Source of the DNA: Castor canadensis
Taxonomy: Eukaryota; Chordata; Mammalia; Rodentia; Castoridae
Direction of reading: 5' to 3'
DNA: 64,000 nt
Assembly (NCBI RefSeq): GCF_047511655.1
Contig: NC_133389.1
Coordinates: 147,772,473-147,836,472, forward strand
The notes under the pieces were generated by a model. The model made no database searches and was not told the DNA's origin. It saw only the letters and a program-made list of their open reading frames with translations. This document shows positions 40,101-55,100 of the stretch, piece after piece. Position 1 is the first letter of the stretch, and each line of letters starts with the position of its first letter. Both the position numbers and the translations under genes were made by a program.

Positions 40101-43100
40101 CAAACTATATTACAAAGCAATAACAATAAAAACAGCATGGTACTGGCACAAAAACAGACATGAAGACCAGTGGAACAGAATAGAGGATCCAGATATGAAG
40201 CCACACAACTATGAGCAACTTATCTTTGACAAAGGAGCTAAAAATATATGATGGAGAAATAGCAGCCTCTTCAACAAAAACTGCTGGGAAAACTGGTTAG
40301 CAGTCTGCAAAAAACTGAAACTAGATCCATGTATATCACCCTATACCAAGATTAACTCAAAATGGATCAAGGATCTTAATATCAGACCCCAAACTCTTAC
40401 GTTGATACAAGAAAGAGTAGGGAATACTCTGGAGTTAATAGGTATAGGTAAGAACTTTCTCAATGAAACCCCAGCAGCACAGCAACTAAGAGATAGCATA
40501 GATAAATGGGACCTCATAAAACTAAAAAGCTTCTGTTCATCAAAAGAAATGGTCTCTAAACTGAAGAGAACACCCACAGAGTGGGAGAAAATATTTGCCA
40601 ATTATACATCAGACAAAGGACTGATAACCAGAATATACAGGGAACTTAAAAAACTAAATTCTCCCAAAACTAATGAACCAATAAAGAAATGGGCATGTGA
40701 ACTAAACAGAACTTTCTCAAAAGAAGAAATTCAAATGGCCAGAAAACACATGAAAAAATGCTCACCATCTCTAGCAATAAAGGAAATGCAAATTAAAACC
40801 ACACTAAGATTCCACCTCACCCCTGTTAGAATAGCCATCATCAGCAACACCACCAACAGGTGTTGGCGAGGATGCGGGGGAAAAAGGAACCCTCTTACAC
40901 TGTTGGTGGGAATGTAGACTAGTACAACCACTCTGGAAAAAAATTTGGAGGCTACTTAAAAAGCTGGACATCGATCTACCATTTGATCCAGCAATACCAC
41001 TCTTGGGGATATACCCAAAAGACTGTTACTCCAGAGGCACCTGCACATCCATGTTTATTGCGGCACTATTCACAATAGCCAAGTTATGGAAACAGCCAAG
41101 ATGCCCCACCACTGACAAATGGATTAAGAAAATGTGGTATCTATACACAATGGAATTTTATGCAGCCATGAAGAACGAAATTTTATCATTCGCTGGTAAA
41201 TGGATGGAATTGGAGAGCATCATTCTGAGTGAGGTTAGCCTGGCTCAAAAGACCAAAAATCGTATGTTCTCCCTCATATGTGGACATTAGATCAAGGGCA
41301 AACACAACAAGGGGATTGGACTATGAGCACATGATAAAAGCGAGAGCACACAAGGGAGGGGTGAGGATAGGTAAGACACCTAAAAAACTAGCTAGCATTT
41401 GTTGCCCTTAATGCAGAGAAACTAAAGCAGATACCTTAAAGCAACTGAGGCCAATAGGAAAAGGGGACCAGGAACTAGAGAAAAGGTTAGATCAAAAAGA
41501 ATTAACCTAGAAGGTAACACCCACGCACAGGAAATCAATGTGAGTCAATGCCCTGTATAGCTATCCTTATCTCAACCAGCAAAACCCCTTGTTCCTTCCT
41601 ATTATTGCTTATACTCTCTCTACAACAAAATTAGAGATAAGGGCAAAATAGTTTCTGCTGGGTATTGAGGGGGGGGAGCGGGAGGGGGTGGAGTGGGTGG
41701 TAAGGGAGGGGGTGGGGGCAGGGGGGAGAAATGAACCAAGCCTTGTATGCACATATGAATAATAAAAGAAAAATGAAAAAAATAAAAAAATAAAAAAAAA
41801 TAAAAAAAAAAAAAAGAAGGCAGAGGTCAGGGGATTATGGATCCAGCCTTGGGCAAATAGTTCTCAAGACTCTATCTCAATAATACCCAACACAAAAAAG
41901 GGCTGGGAGAGCCAAGCGCTGGTAGGATCACGCCTGTACCTTAGCTACTCAGGTAGGCAGAATCAGGAGGATCATGGTTTGAAGCCAGCCTAGGCAAATA
42001 GTTTCGTGACATCCTTCTTGAACAAAACCATCACAAAAAAAGACTGGTGGAGTGGCTCAAGGTGTAGGCCCTGACTTCATGCTCCAGTACCATTTAAAAG
42101 AAAAACAAACGGAAAGGGCGGGGGGTTAGGGGGCCTGGCAGAGTGTCTCAAGTGGTAAAGCAAGCATGAAGCCCTGAGTTCATATCCTAGTGCCGCCAAA
42201 AAAAAAAAAAAAAAAGGTAATCTATGTGGAATATATGAAAAACACTGAGGATATGTTTCAAAATGAGAGGCAATCTCTCTGAAACAGATACAAGAAACTC
42301 GTGAATATCAAGTAAGAAAAATTCCAAGCCAGGTACCAGTGGCTTACTCCTATAATCCTAGCTACTCAGGAGGCAGAGATCAGGAGGACCGTGGTTCAGA
42401 GCCAGTCTGGGAAAATAGTTCGTGAGATCCTATCTGGCAAAAACTATTCACAAAAAAGGGCTGGTTGTGCAGGCCCTGAGTTCAAACCCCAGTATTGCAA
42501 AAGGCAAAATTTAAGTCAGGCCAGGCATGTCTGTAATATCCTGGCTACTCAAGAGCTGGAGGAAGGAAGATCATGAATTCCAGGCCAGCCCAGAAAAAAA
42601 AGGTAATACTCTGTCTCAAAAACAAAATGGCTCAAGTAGTAGGGCACTTGCCTATTACGCACTTAAGGCCCTCGGTTCAATTCCCAAAAATCACAGGGAA
42701 AAAAACAATTCCATTCACATTACGATACCAAGGACAAAAAAAAAGTTCATCATGTACAAGTCAGAAATCAAATCACAAGCCAGGTGCCAATGGCTCATGC
42801 CTATAATCCTAAACTATTTGGGAGGCTGATACTGGAAGGATCACGATTTGAGGCCAGCTGGGGCAAACAGTTTGTGAGACCCAATCTCCAAAATAACCAG
42901 AGCAAAATGGACAGGTGTGGCTCAAGCACACTGGTAGAGCCCCTGTTTTACAAACAAGGTGTCCTGTTCAAATAAAAATCCCAACAAAAGAAGAAAACCA
43001 ATCACAAGAGCCAAGAATGGTGGTGCATGCCTGAACTCAAGAAGGTGACAAGAAGATTGTGAGCTCCTCACCAGCCTGGGATCAGTGACACCCTGTCTCA

Positions 43101-46100
43101 AAATTCTAAAAAACAGTAAGAAGAGAAAAATACATTCAATAATTTTATCCTCTAAGAAACTGTAAAACCAAAAGTTTCTCCAGATTGAATCTGGCAATTA
43201 AAATTAACTTCCTTTATACTTCTGTCTCTCAAAAAAAAAGGCATGCCTCTTACAATTTGTAAAATTTGTAACTTACATCTTCAAGTTCAGTTGCAGCAAT
43301 TGATGTTACATATCCAGCAAATCTGCTATCGCTCCCACCATAAATTTCCTGGTCATAATAACCTGTGGAATCAAGGCCCACTCCTTGAGCTTCATCAAGA
43401 GCTGCCTTCTTGCCTTGAATTTCTCGAATCTGTGCTTCAATATCTGTAAGAAAGGTAACACAAACTCTTAAGTTCACTGTCCAAAGAGTGCAACACAACG
43501 AACTTCCTTATTAGATATTATCGAAATATTCTATTCAGAAAATATGAAATAACTGCACCATATAGAGGGTTAACAAAACTATATCAAGCCTGTCGTGGTG
43601 ACGCACACCCGTAATCAACGAGATGAAGGGGATGAAGCAGGAGGATCACAAGTTCAAGGCCAGCGTGGGCTACACTAAAAAACAAAACAAAACAAAACAC
43701 TGTATCAAGCTTAATAATTTATACCTGAAAGTTTAATACTTTTATTTCATTTCCTAATCTTGACAAAAGTAACGCAAAGGGCTATTTACTACCTCAACTT
43801 CAAATTATACTCTTTAGAAAAATCAGTGAAGTTTATTTTATAAATAACTGTTAAATTCTAAACCTTTCTCCAACTGAAAATGTCAGTATTAATAAATACT
43901 GACATTAATCAGGAACTCAGAACTATACTCATGACTACTTAATTACTGGGCTAAGGATGTACTCAATGGTATAGAACTTGTCTACCACGTATGAGGCCCT
44001 TGGTTTGATACCCAGCCTCAGGTATTTTGTCATAGAAACACAAAACAAAAACAAGCAAAAATAAAAACATGACCAGAGGGCTGGAGGTATGGTTCAAGTT
44101 GAAAAATGTGAAGTTCAAAACCCAGTACCACCTAGGCACGCTCATACCTGTACTCCTAGCTACTCAAGCAGCAGAAATCAGATTGGGCAAATAGTTTGTG
44201 AGACAGTACCTTGAAAAAACCCATCACACAAAAAAAGGGCTGGTGGAGCCCTAAATTCAAGGGGGGGAATAAAAGCCAAACAAACAAAAACACTAAGATG
44301 TAAAAACAATGACTAGTGGGGTGTTCAAGTGGTAGAGCGCCTGCGCATGCCAAGCAAGCATGAGGCCCTAAATGCAAATTCAAGTACCACCAAAAAGAAA
44401 AAAAAAAAAAAGGTGCAAAAACAGTTCTCAGCTTCCATCTGGGCATTGGGATGGTGGTATGTGCCTATAGACTGGACTACCCAGTTACTCCAGAGGCAGA
44501 AGCAGGAGGATCACTTAAGCCCAGGAGTTTGTGGCAACACATCAAGACGCAGTTTAAGACAAAACAAAAAACAGTACTGTGGGAGTGGTTCTCAAACTTG
44601 AATCTGCAACAAACCACCTATGGATTTTGTTAAAATTTGGAAGAGGCCTGGGTCAGGCCCAAGTTTCTGCATTTCTATCAAGTTCCTCCCCACTCAGGTG
44701 ATGTCCTGGTCATCTGCGATCACACTCTGAACAAAAACAAAGTAAAATAAAAATAAAGGACAGAATCTAAATTCTTTAGCATGGAATTCAGAATTCCTAG
44801 GTTTTTAGACATGGTTTGCCCCCGCAAGGGTTCTGTGCTGGAGGCTTGGTCTCCAGTGTGGCAGTGTTGAGGCAGCAGAACTTTTAAGGGGTGGGGTTTA
44901 TTGGAAGGTATTTAAGAACATCACTGCCCTCAGAAAGTATTAATGCTGGGCTATCTAACAAACTAAAGTCAATTTCCAGAGTGGGATGTTATAATTTCCC
45001 TGAAACACTTGCTTCCTATCTTACCATGTGATGTCTTCCTCTCACACCCACACCAGGTACCAGGCTATAATGTAGTCAGAAGGCCCTCACCACAGGCAAA
45101 ACAGGTGGGGGGGTACCTTATCTAGGGACTTTCACCTTCCAAAACAGTAAGCTAAATAAAGCTGCTTTTCTGTATTAAGTACCCAATGTCAGGAAGTTTG
45201 TTATAATAATACAAAATAGGCTAAGAAAAGAGCCCTACATGAATTGACTGCAAATACCACCTCCCTAGTTTTGTGATTGTGAGTATAAGCTCTGGAACTA
45301 AAATGTCTCTCCAAATCATGGCACTTTCTCTACTAATTAACATTTACTTAACCTGCGAGTCTTTTCCACAATATAAACATTTTAAGAATTGGACTAGATA
45401 ATTAACATAAGCACGTAGTCAATAAATGAATTAACCAGAGGCTGGAGTGTGGCTCAAGTAAATGGTAGAATTAACTTTTCTTGCGGTACTGGAGTTTAAA
45501 CTCAGTGCCTACACCTTGAGACACTCTTACCAGCCCTTTTTTGTGATGGGTTTTTTCGAGATAGGGTCTTGAGAATTATTTAACTATTTTCCTGAGGTGG
45601 CTTCGAACAGTGATCCTCCTGATCTCTACTTCCTGAGTAGCTAGGATTACAGGCATGAGCCACCAGTGCCTGGCTTAACTTTTTTTGGGGGGAGGGGGGG
45701 AGGCTTCTCTTACTGAGTTTTTCTTTTTATTTTGTTGTACTGGGGGCACACTGACATTTACAAGTTTTTACAATATGTCATAAGTGAATTCACCCCCTCC
45801 CCCATTCTCCTTTATCCCCCTTACTGGAATATTTTCAACAGGTCTCATGTTTCCATTTACATACATGTATACATATTCACCCTCCTTTACCCTTATATCC
45901 TCCCCATACCAAAACCATCTCGTCCTCTAAGCACTAGGTTCTAGTCACAGGTTTGATATTTAGAAGATGCCCTCCTAGTGAATGAAGCATCAACTCTTCT
46001 CAATGACTTCCTAATCTTCCCCCAAGTTTTATTTATTTATAGCAGTGCTAAGGATTAGACTCAGGGCCCTGTGCATGCTAGGTAAGAGCTCTACCACTGA

Positions 46101-49100
46101 GCTATACCCTCAGCCCTTCCCAATTTAGTTCGGAAAATTTTCAAAACTAAAAAGTTAAAATAATATAAACATCCATATACCTCCTTCCACCTATTTTCAT
46201 CCATTGTTTATGTACATGACATAAAGCAAATATATTTTCCTAATCATTTAAAACTAACTTATAGACACTTTACCCCTAAATATTGCAGCACGTATCCCCA
46301 TATTTAGAACATTCTTTTACATAACCACAACAGCATTCGCTTCTAATCTCTCAAGTGTCCTAGTAACACCCTTGATATAAACTCTTTCTGGGCCATGATC
46401 CAGCCAATAAACAGGAAATGCATTTAGCATTCTTTTATTCTCTTTAGTCTTTAAATACACTGGTCTCCCAATTTTTTAATCTTGCTTGATACCAAGTAAT
46501 TCAATTACAACTTAATGTCATTTTGATAATTTAAGTAATACATAAATTTATAAAGAAACAAATAGGGCTGAAAATGTGGCTCCAGTGGTACAGCACCCAG
46601 TACCACCTTCCCCACAAAAAAAAAGGTGGAATCCTGAATATACTAACTCACACAGAACCTACAATTTAAGAGTCCAGGATCCCTCCTTAACAAATACCCA
46701 GGAAACTATTTTACCTTCTAGCCCTCCATTTCCAGCCCCAATCCACCATATCCAATCTCTAATGTAAAATATCATTTTGGGGGCTGGGGACGTGGCTCAA
46801 GTGATAAAGCACCTGACTACCAAGCATGAGGCTCTGAGTTCAAGCCCCAATGCCAATTAACTAATTATCATTCAGGGCTGGAGCTAAAGCTCAGTGGTAG
46901 AGTATGTACTTAACAGACCCAAGGCCCTGGGCAGGTTTCCCAGTACCAAAAAATAAAGTATTTTATACTTTTCTTTTACCTATATACAATTAAAAAGTAG
47001 TTTTACAAATAATGCATACTATACAAATCACTGCATAACTTACCTTTTTCTCCTCACTCAACAAAGCAGCTTTCCCATTTTCCTTCTGAATAACTTTTCC
47101 ATTTTTTAGTTTTCAGCAACTAATCCCTCATTTGGATAACAGACTTACTTGGTAAATACTTTCATCTACTAAATTTTATCTACTGATTTTATGTTCTTGC
47201 CGATTAGAAACAGTTGCCTAATTATGAAGGTTCATAAAACACTGACTTAGTGCTTGCATAAGATCTGTGTAAATTATGACTGGATTCTATTAATTTAAAA
47301 TTAACAAAATTACCTAGTCCAGCTCTTCTTGGGCTAGGCATCTTGGGCTAATTAATTCTGAGAGGGGTTCATTACTATATTTCTACAAGATGAATAGTTA
47401 AATGTTTTTATGCAAACTAGGCATCATTTTCTGTCTCTGCTTAAAACTATGGGTAAGCCAAAAAAGCTAACATCTGTTAATGTAATGTAAACTGCAGCAC
47501 ATTTATACAAACATCATGCTATCCACAAAACTGAGCCACTAGTCATATGAACCATGGAAGCTTGTCAGGCTGGGGATCTGGCTCAAGTGGTAGTGTGACT
47601 GCCAAATAAGCATGGGGCCCTGAGTTCAAAACCCAGTACCATAGAAAAAAAAATAGCCCTTTCACAATAATTAAAAATTAGAAAACTCAGAAATGCAATT
47701 TATTTCTTAATAACCTATGTGCCAAAATTCCAAGCACAGTAAACTATTCATGGGCAAACAAGTTTACATCATTACATTCATAAATAAGGTAAAACTTTAT
47801 ACGGCACATTAAGGACTGACAAAATGAACATTGGTTACAAATGTTCCTTGTATTTTGCCCCATAGTACCCGGTATATTAAAATGTTTCACAAAAAAAGGT
47901 AAAAATCATTAAGAATAATTTACTAAATTTTTCTCTCCCCATTACTGACCACAAAGGTTTGTGAAAGTCCACAACTTCACCCAGCACCAGTGGCTCACGC
48001 CAGTGATCCTAGCTACTCAGGAGGCAGAGATCAGGAGGATCATGGTTCGAAGCCAGTCTGGGAAAACAATTCGTGAAACCCTATCTTGAAAAACCCTTCA
48101 CAGAAAAGGGCTGGTGGAGTGGCTCAAGGTGTAGGCCCTGAGTTCAAGCCTCAGTACTGCCAAAAAGAAAAAAAAAGGGAAAAAAAGCTATACATCATTT
48201 TAAATATGAACTATGGATGATGGGCAAGTGAATCCAATTAGATATATTATAAACACATATGTAAATGTCACAATGTATCTTCCCTGTACAACTATCATCT
48301 GCAAATAAAAAATGAACTACAGAGATTAGCAGAGGGAGCACACTCTTGCAAAAGTCCAACCTACTGAAGACTTGAAAAGGCAGAGAAAGAAGGAAAGGTG
48401 TATGCTAATCTCTCCCTGCTCAATTATGACAAACATGAACAAATTTTGTGTTCCAGCCTAATCCTGCTCTCATTTGGACTCCTAGAAGACAGACAAATGG
48501 ATGCCGTCATCTAGCATCTGGGCAAGAACAGACTGGGACCTCTTGTAGCCATATGTGCAACTGCCAAAAGCTGGCACTTTAGCCCATCTAAACTCATAAA
48601 TACACCAATCTCCGTGTTATTATGTATATCGAGCCTCAGCCTTTATAAGACTGCATAATATTCCATTGTATAGCAGTGTGTATTAAGTGGTGAAGGTCCA
48701 TTTCAGTTGTTTGGGTGTCACATAAAACTATTTCAGATTGCAGATAAACTTGTTAGAAAACTGTGAGAGTTTTCTCACAGGCTAGGGCACAGCTTAAGTG
48801 GCAGAATGCCTGCCTAGCAAGTGTGAGGTCCTGAGTTCAATGCTCACACCTGCCCCTCCGAAAAAAAAAAAAAAAAAAAACCTGTGGTGGGAGGGAAACC
48901 AGAATGTGTGGGGTCCTTTGTTAGATTTCCTTCCCATAGTTTGTGCAAACTAAACCTGAAATATGAATTTTAAAACCATGCTCATCACCAGGTACAGGTG
49001 GTTCACACCTGTAATCCTAGCTGCTCAGGAGCATCATGGTTTGAAGTCAGTCCAGACAAACACTCTTCTTGAAAAAACCAACGCAAAAAAGGGCTGGTGG

Positions 49101-52100
49101 GGTGGCTCAAGGAGTAGGCCCTGAGTTCAAATCTCAGTACCACCAAAAAAAAAAACAAAAAACCTGAAGTCATTTCTAGAACCAATACAGTAAGCCCGTC
49201 TTCTTCATAGATTTATTACACAGTGGTTCTGACAAAGTATGGTGAAAAAAAAAAATCAAAAGAAATTTCAGAAACAAAAATTTTCATTCCAGCCCAAGCA
49301 TTATGCACCTCAGTTCATGTGGAGTTCACATCAGTCCCGAGTTATTGTCTGCTCTCTTTAAATCCTTGTGTGATCTACTGAGTATTTCCCTGCCCTTGAT
49401 TTTGTGAAAATATGCCTCCCAAAAAAGCTTAAATGATATGCTTAAATGATAAAGTGAAAATCTGAGATTTGTTGAAAGGCAGCATGTCTTTAGCTGCATT
49501 GTGATGGTGTTATGGGAAAAATGAATCAAGCATCCACAGTACAATACTGAACTCTATGCATTCTGAGCATTCACGGGTTTTGCTCAACAGCATCTCCTTG
49601 GAACCACATGTCCAAGGATACGATGCCAATGGTCTGCTGTTTTTTTCTTGGTGGCCCCACTATCTTGATTGCAGCAACAGTTGTTGCTTAACCTTTTCCC
49701 TCCACACTGTAGGAAACTACAGGACAAAGGAGTTGAAAAAAATGAATTATAGCCACGCACCGGTGGCTCACACCTACAATCCTAGCTACTCAGGAGACAG
49801 ATACCAGGAGGGTAACATTTCGAAGCCAGCCGGGGCAAATAGTTCTCAATACCCTATCCCAAAAAAAAAAAAACCCATCACAAAAAAAGGGCTGGTGAGT
49901 GGCTCAAGGTGTAGGCCCTGAGTTCAAACCCAGTACTCCCTTACACACACACACACAAAATTACAAGGGAAAAGAAAGATGGGAGAATAAATCTATGAAC
50001 TGAAAAAGATTTATCACAATATACAGGTTTTATTTGGAACCTGATTCAAACTGGAAAAAAATGCTGAGAAGACAACAGGCAGGGCTAGAGGTGTGGCTCA
50101 AGTGGTAGAGAGCCTGCCTAGCAAGCACAAGTTCAACCCTCCTCCCAAAAAGACAACGGACAAACCGAACACTAACTGGGTACTTTATTATACTAATTTT
50201 CAGGTGTAATGATGTTTATTGCTTTTTAAATCCTTACATTTTAGAAATATATACTGAAATACTGATAGATAAAATAATGCATCCAGCATTTGCTTCAAAA
50301 TGAGGGTTGGAAGAGACTAGTGAACAGATTAAAACAACTTGCCCTAGCTGGGCTTGGGTAGATCACGGCTATAATCCTAGCTACTCAGGAGGTAAAGATC
50401 AGGAGGACGGCAGTTTGAAACCAGCCCCAAGGAAATAGTTCAGGAGACCCTATCTCAAAAATACCCAACACAAAAACAAGGCTGGTAGAGCATCTGCCTA
50501 GAAAGCATGAGGCCCTGAGTTCAACCCCAGTGCCACAAAAAATAAAAAAATAAAAGTTCTCTCCTTTCTGAAATGTAGTCCTCTGCTAAACATAAACACA
50601 ATTTTTAAAAGTTTTACATAACATATTAAACTTTAAATATTCTTCTTACCCCCTCCCCCCAGCTTTTTTTTTTTTTAACAGTACTTGGGTTTGAACTCAG
50701 GGCTTCACATGGGGCAGGTGCTCTACAGCCTAAGTCAGGCCTCAGTCCCTTAAATGTCCCAGTTCTGAAAATTTTTTTCCTTTTCTGGTTAATGAGCTGT
50801 TAGTTAATGGTAACGAAGTATTTTCTAAATCTTAAGAAAAAAAATTAAACTAAATTTGCTCCAATCATGTACAAAGATGTCATTATTCAACTGAACTCCC
50901 TACAAAATGATTTTTCCTTTTGGAGGGGGATTCTAATCACTGGCATACTTTCAACTACCAGAAAACACATTCTTAACTGGGCACCAGTTGGCTCATGCTT
51001 GTAATCCTTGCTACCTGGGAGGCTGAGATCAGGAGGATCACAGTTTGAACCCAGCCCAGGCAAATATTTCATAAGACCAACCCCCCCCCCCCTCGTCGCC
51101 CATCTTCAAAATAATCAGAGCAAAATGGACTGGAGGTGTGGCTCAAGCAGTAAAGTGCCTGAGTTTGAACTCAGGCACTTTTTGTCAAAAGTGCAAACTT
51201 TCACGGGTGAGGAATGGTTCAAGTGATAGAGCGCCTGCCTAGCAAGCCTAGCAAACTTGGGGCCGTGAGTTTGAGCCTCCTGTACCCTAACAAAACAAAA
51301 ACAAAAACCCAAAACCAAAACAAACAAAAAACCCCCACAAAAAGCGCAAGCTTTTTTTCTAACATGAGCAAATCAAATATTTTATCTGGAACCTGTAATC
51401 CTAACTCAGGAGGCAGAGGCAGAAGCAGGAAGATCACAGTTCCAGGACAGTCCAGGGAAATATAGCAAGACCAGATATAAAAAAATACAAAAGGGGTGGG
51501 GTATATGGCTCAAGTGGTGGAGGGCTGGGCCTAGCATGCTAAAGTAGAGGCTCTGGGTTCAATTCCCAGTAAGGGGGAGGGGTGTATAGGAATTGAGCGT
51601 GACATGAAAAGATAGTACTATATAACTAGGGGTCCTAAATGACGTAGCTACTTGCCTAGCCTGCATGAGGCCCTGGACTCTAACCCTAGCACCAGAAAAA
51701 CAGTAACAAAAAAAAAAAATGAGAACTATCTAACCTACCGGTTATATTTTAAACTAAAACTTAGATTCAAAAATAAAGTATGTCACTGATACCAGAAGGT
51801 CACATCTGATCCAGCTGTGTAACTGCTCCCCACCAATTCTGTGCCTTTACTGTTTCTCTCTCCTGTGCCTTTTCTTCTTTCAATGCTCCAGATACTGCAA
51901 AGTCTAGTTTGTACCACTTCTTCCTTGATGCTTCTTTCTCATTTTTAATTTGGATTGTTTTCAACGTATGAATTACTGTTCATTACATATTACAGATGTT
52001 CATTTCACTGAATCCTTCTGGTCTGGTCCATAGTGACATATATTCTAGGGTAGCCAGAAGCAAATGGTGAGCAAGTATTTCGCAAAAATGAAACTTCTAA

Positions 52101-55100
52101 AAGACAATGCAGAAAAACAGGAAGTATATTCTGCACCCAACTCTCAGCCTTTTCATTCAACAAAACCCCAGTAAGACCACTAACTCTAGTGTAAATGTTA
52201 TTGAACACTACAGACAACTCTAATAAACCAATTCCTAAATAATTATACCAAAAAAAAAAAAAATCAGGCCAAGAAACCCTATCTCAAAAAAAAAAAAAAA
52301 CTATCACAAAAAAGGGCTTGTGGACTGGCTCGAGGTGTAGGCTCTGAGTTCAAACCACAGTCCACAGGAAAAAAAAAAACCAGCAGTGCTCAGCAAACAG
52401 GAGGCACTGAGTTCAAGTCTCAATACTATCCCTCCCCCTAAAAAGACCCCTCAAAGTCCTTAAGCAAATTTAAGCTTTTCCTTTCTTTTCAGTTGCAACT
52501 AGAAGCCTGCAAACCCAAAACCACTAAGAAAAACAAAGAACTGTACCTATTCTGATCCATCCGCAAGCAAAAAACTAGGAAAATCCCTTTTCAGCTTTGT
52601 GATTTACCAAATTTTCTAATGCTAGAGATTAGCGGCAAAACAAGCTACTATACACAATTTTTGGTTAAATCATCTTTCCCTTCCAAAAAGGACCAAAGTG
52701 TGTACTCCCTAAGTCAGCAGTATCTCAAAGAACTACTAGATGCCAAGATTGTAAACATTCCTAACCTTACACTGGCTGATACAATTTAATACAATTTGAT
52801 ATGCAGAAAAGCCCAAAAGATTTTGAGTAAATACAGTTTTTATTTTTCAATCACTGAAATCTAAGCCGCAATGACCAGAGTAAAATAAAAATAATCAGGT
52901 TAAAGAGGATGTGAGGGTTGACCCTAATAGAAATGTTTGCAAAAGATACACCACCAAGAAAAAAGATTGTTTTTGGTTTGGCTCAATGATGGGAATTAAC
53001 AGCCTGTGAAAAGAACCATTGTAGGAAGATGTAACAAAAACCTAACCCAGTATTATTAACCTCCTAAGACTCAAGTACAAATTACCGATGCAGCCATTAC
53101 TTTAAACTACAAGGTACAATAAAGAAATGTTTGAGAACAAGATGGTTGACAACTTAAATCACAACTATTTATTCCATAATGGTTGCTCTACCTCCTTTTA
53201 AGCCATCCTTCACACTGAAACTTTCTGAAAACACAGAAGAGTAACTTGTTACCTGGGAGAAGAAAAAGGGCACCTTACTGCAGAGTCATTGGGAAATCAA
53301 AATCAAACCTTTTGCAGTGTTCACAGTCTTCCAAAATTTGATGCTAACCCAACTTTTCTCCCTTTCAGCTCAGGAGGTTCCCAATCTAAGTGTTGCTTCC
53401 CCCCATCTCAACCAAAATTATCTAAGTCTACCAAAGATATATTTAAACATCCTCTTTCCCACTGGAGGTATAGTTCAGTGGTAATGCTTGGGTAGCACGC
53501 TGGAGGCCTTGAGATTGATCCACAGAAAGTTCTCTTTCTGTGAAGCTTTTAAAATACATCCAGTATATATTAATCTATCATTAAATGTTGTTAAACATCT
53601 GAGCACCCATTATGCACCCGGTACCAAGGAGATCAAAATACGTAAAATTCCTGTATGCAACAATCTCAAAGTAGAAGAGAAAACCTTACTAAGACTACTG
53701 TAAATAATACAATACAAAGATTTATATTGAGGACCACAGTCGTTGTCCCGTCCCCCAAGGAAAACAAATTAATTTTGCACCACATTACCACATGTGGCCT
53801 TACAAATGAAATCACTGATCGGCCATGAAAAACTACTAAATTCTCCAGGAATTCTTGCTCTCATGAGGAAGAGAGCAAGAAGTCATGTAAATGCTGTTAT
53901 GTAGTTCTACTAAAAATTCATCCTCCTCTGACTTAACACCCCCCAGTGATGGAGAAGTATATTTCTGGTCATCTCGAGTGCTGTCACAAATGTCAAAACC
54001 AAATGTTTCAGTATTTATGTCACTGCTGAATTCACACCAGTAGAATAATTACAAATAAAAGGGTGCCGGTGGCTCAGGCCTATAATCCTGACTACTCAGG
54101 GAGGCACAGATCAGGAGGGTTGCGATTTGAAGCCAGCCCCGGGAAACAGTTCCATGAGACCCTATCTCGAAAAATCTCATCACAAAAAAGAGCTTGGCAG
54201 AGTGATCAAGCTGTAAGAACGCTGGCCTCGCCAAGCCTGAGGCGCTGAGTTCAAATTCCATGCAGCCAAAAAAATAAAACAAAAGGGCACATTTTGCCAA
54301 TGAATTGAAAGCAACTGAGATATTCAGCTGAGTTTCTATAACAATGGTCAGAACTTTAGATTTTCTTGACAGAGGATATATTATATTATGATATAACTAA
54401 ACAACTAAAGCTACAAAATGCCTTTACATTAAGAATGAAGCCCGGCGCCAGTGGCTTACGCCTAAAATCCTAGCTACTCAGGAAGCAGAGATCAGAAGGA
54501 TCACAGTTCGAAGCCAGCCCGGGAAAATACTATGGGAGACCCTATCTCGAAAAAAACCCTTCACAAAAAAGGGGCTGGTGGAGTGGCTCGAGGTGTAGGC
54601 CCTGCGTTTAAACCCCAGCACCACAAAAAAAAAAAAAAAAAAGCAGTATCTTTAAGTGTTCTCATTATTTTGCAAAAGTATGTTTGAGATGGTCAAAAGA
54701 CAAAAGTGTAAGGCCCAAAACACTTCTGATTTAAAAAGTGTTGAGCTTCAGGTCCTCTGGGTGGCCCAACTATTCAAAGCCATTCACCGTCCAGTCCTTA
54801 ACCAAGCTTTGCAGATTCACCTACTAATTCCTTTCTTGCACCCTCTTTTCCTGCCATAGTAGACACGACTCAAGCACATCATTCACGACTCACTGCCTTG
54901 TTACAGGACGTTCTCTCAGGCTCAGATGTCCTCTCCTAATTTAAAACTGATTGATCCTTTTATACCAGGGACACGTCACCTCCTGCCTTAAATAACTAGG
55001 CATAAGTTAATCACTCCGTTACCCAGCTTCCTGGAAGATGTTGCTTCTACTTCTATTTAAGCATTTACTTGGCTCAGAAAAGAATATACAGGTTTCCTCC

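Noticed and set aside
48778..48860. ID units as tRNA genes
   Set aside because: They have a tRNA-like head and B box but no intact cloverleaf, end in A-rich tails, and occur dozens of times. They are SINEs.
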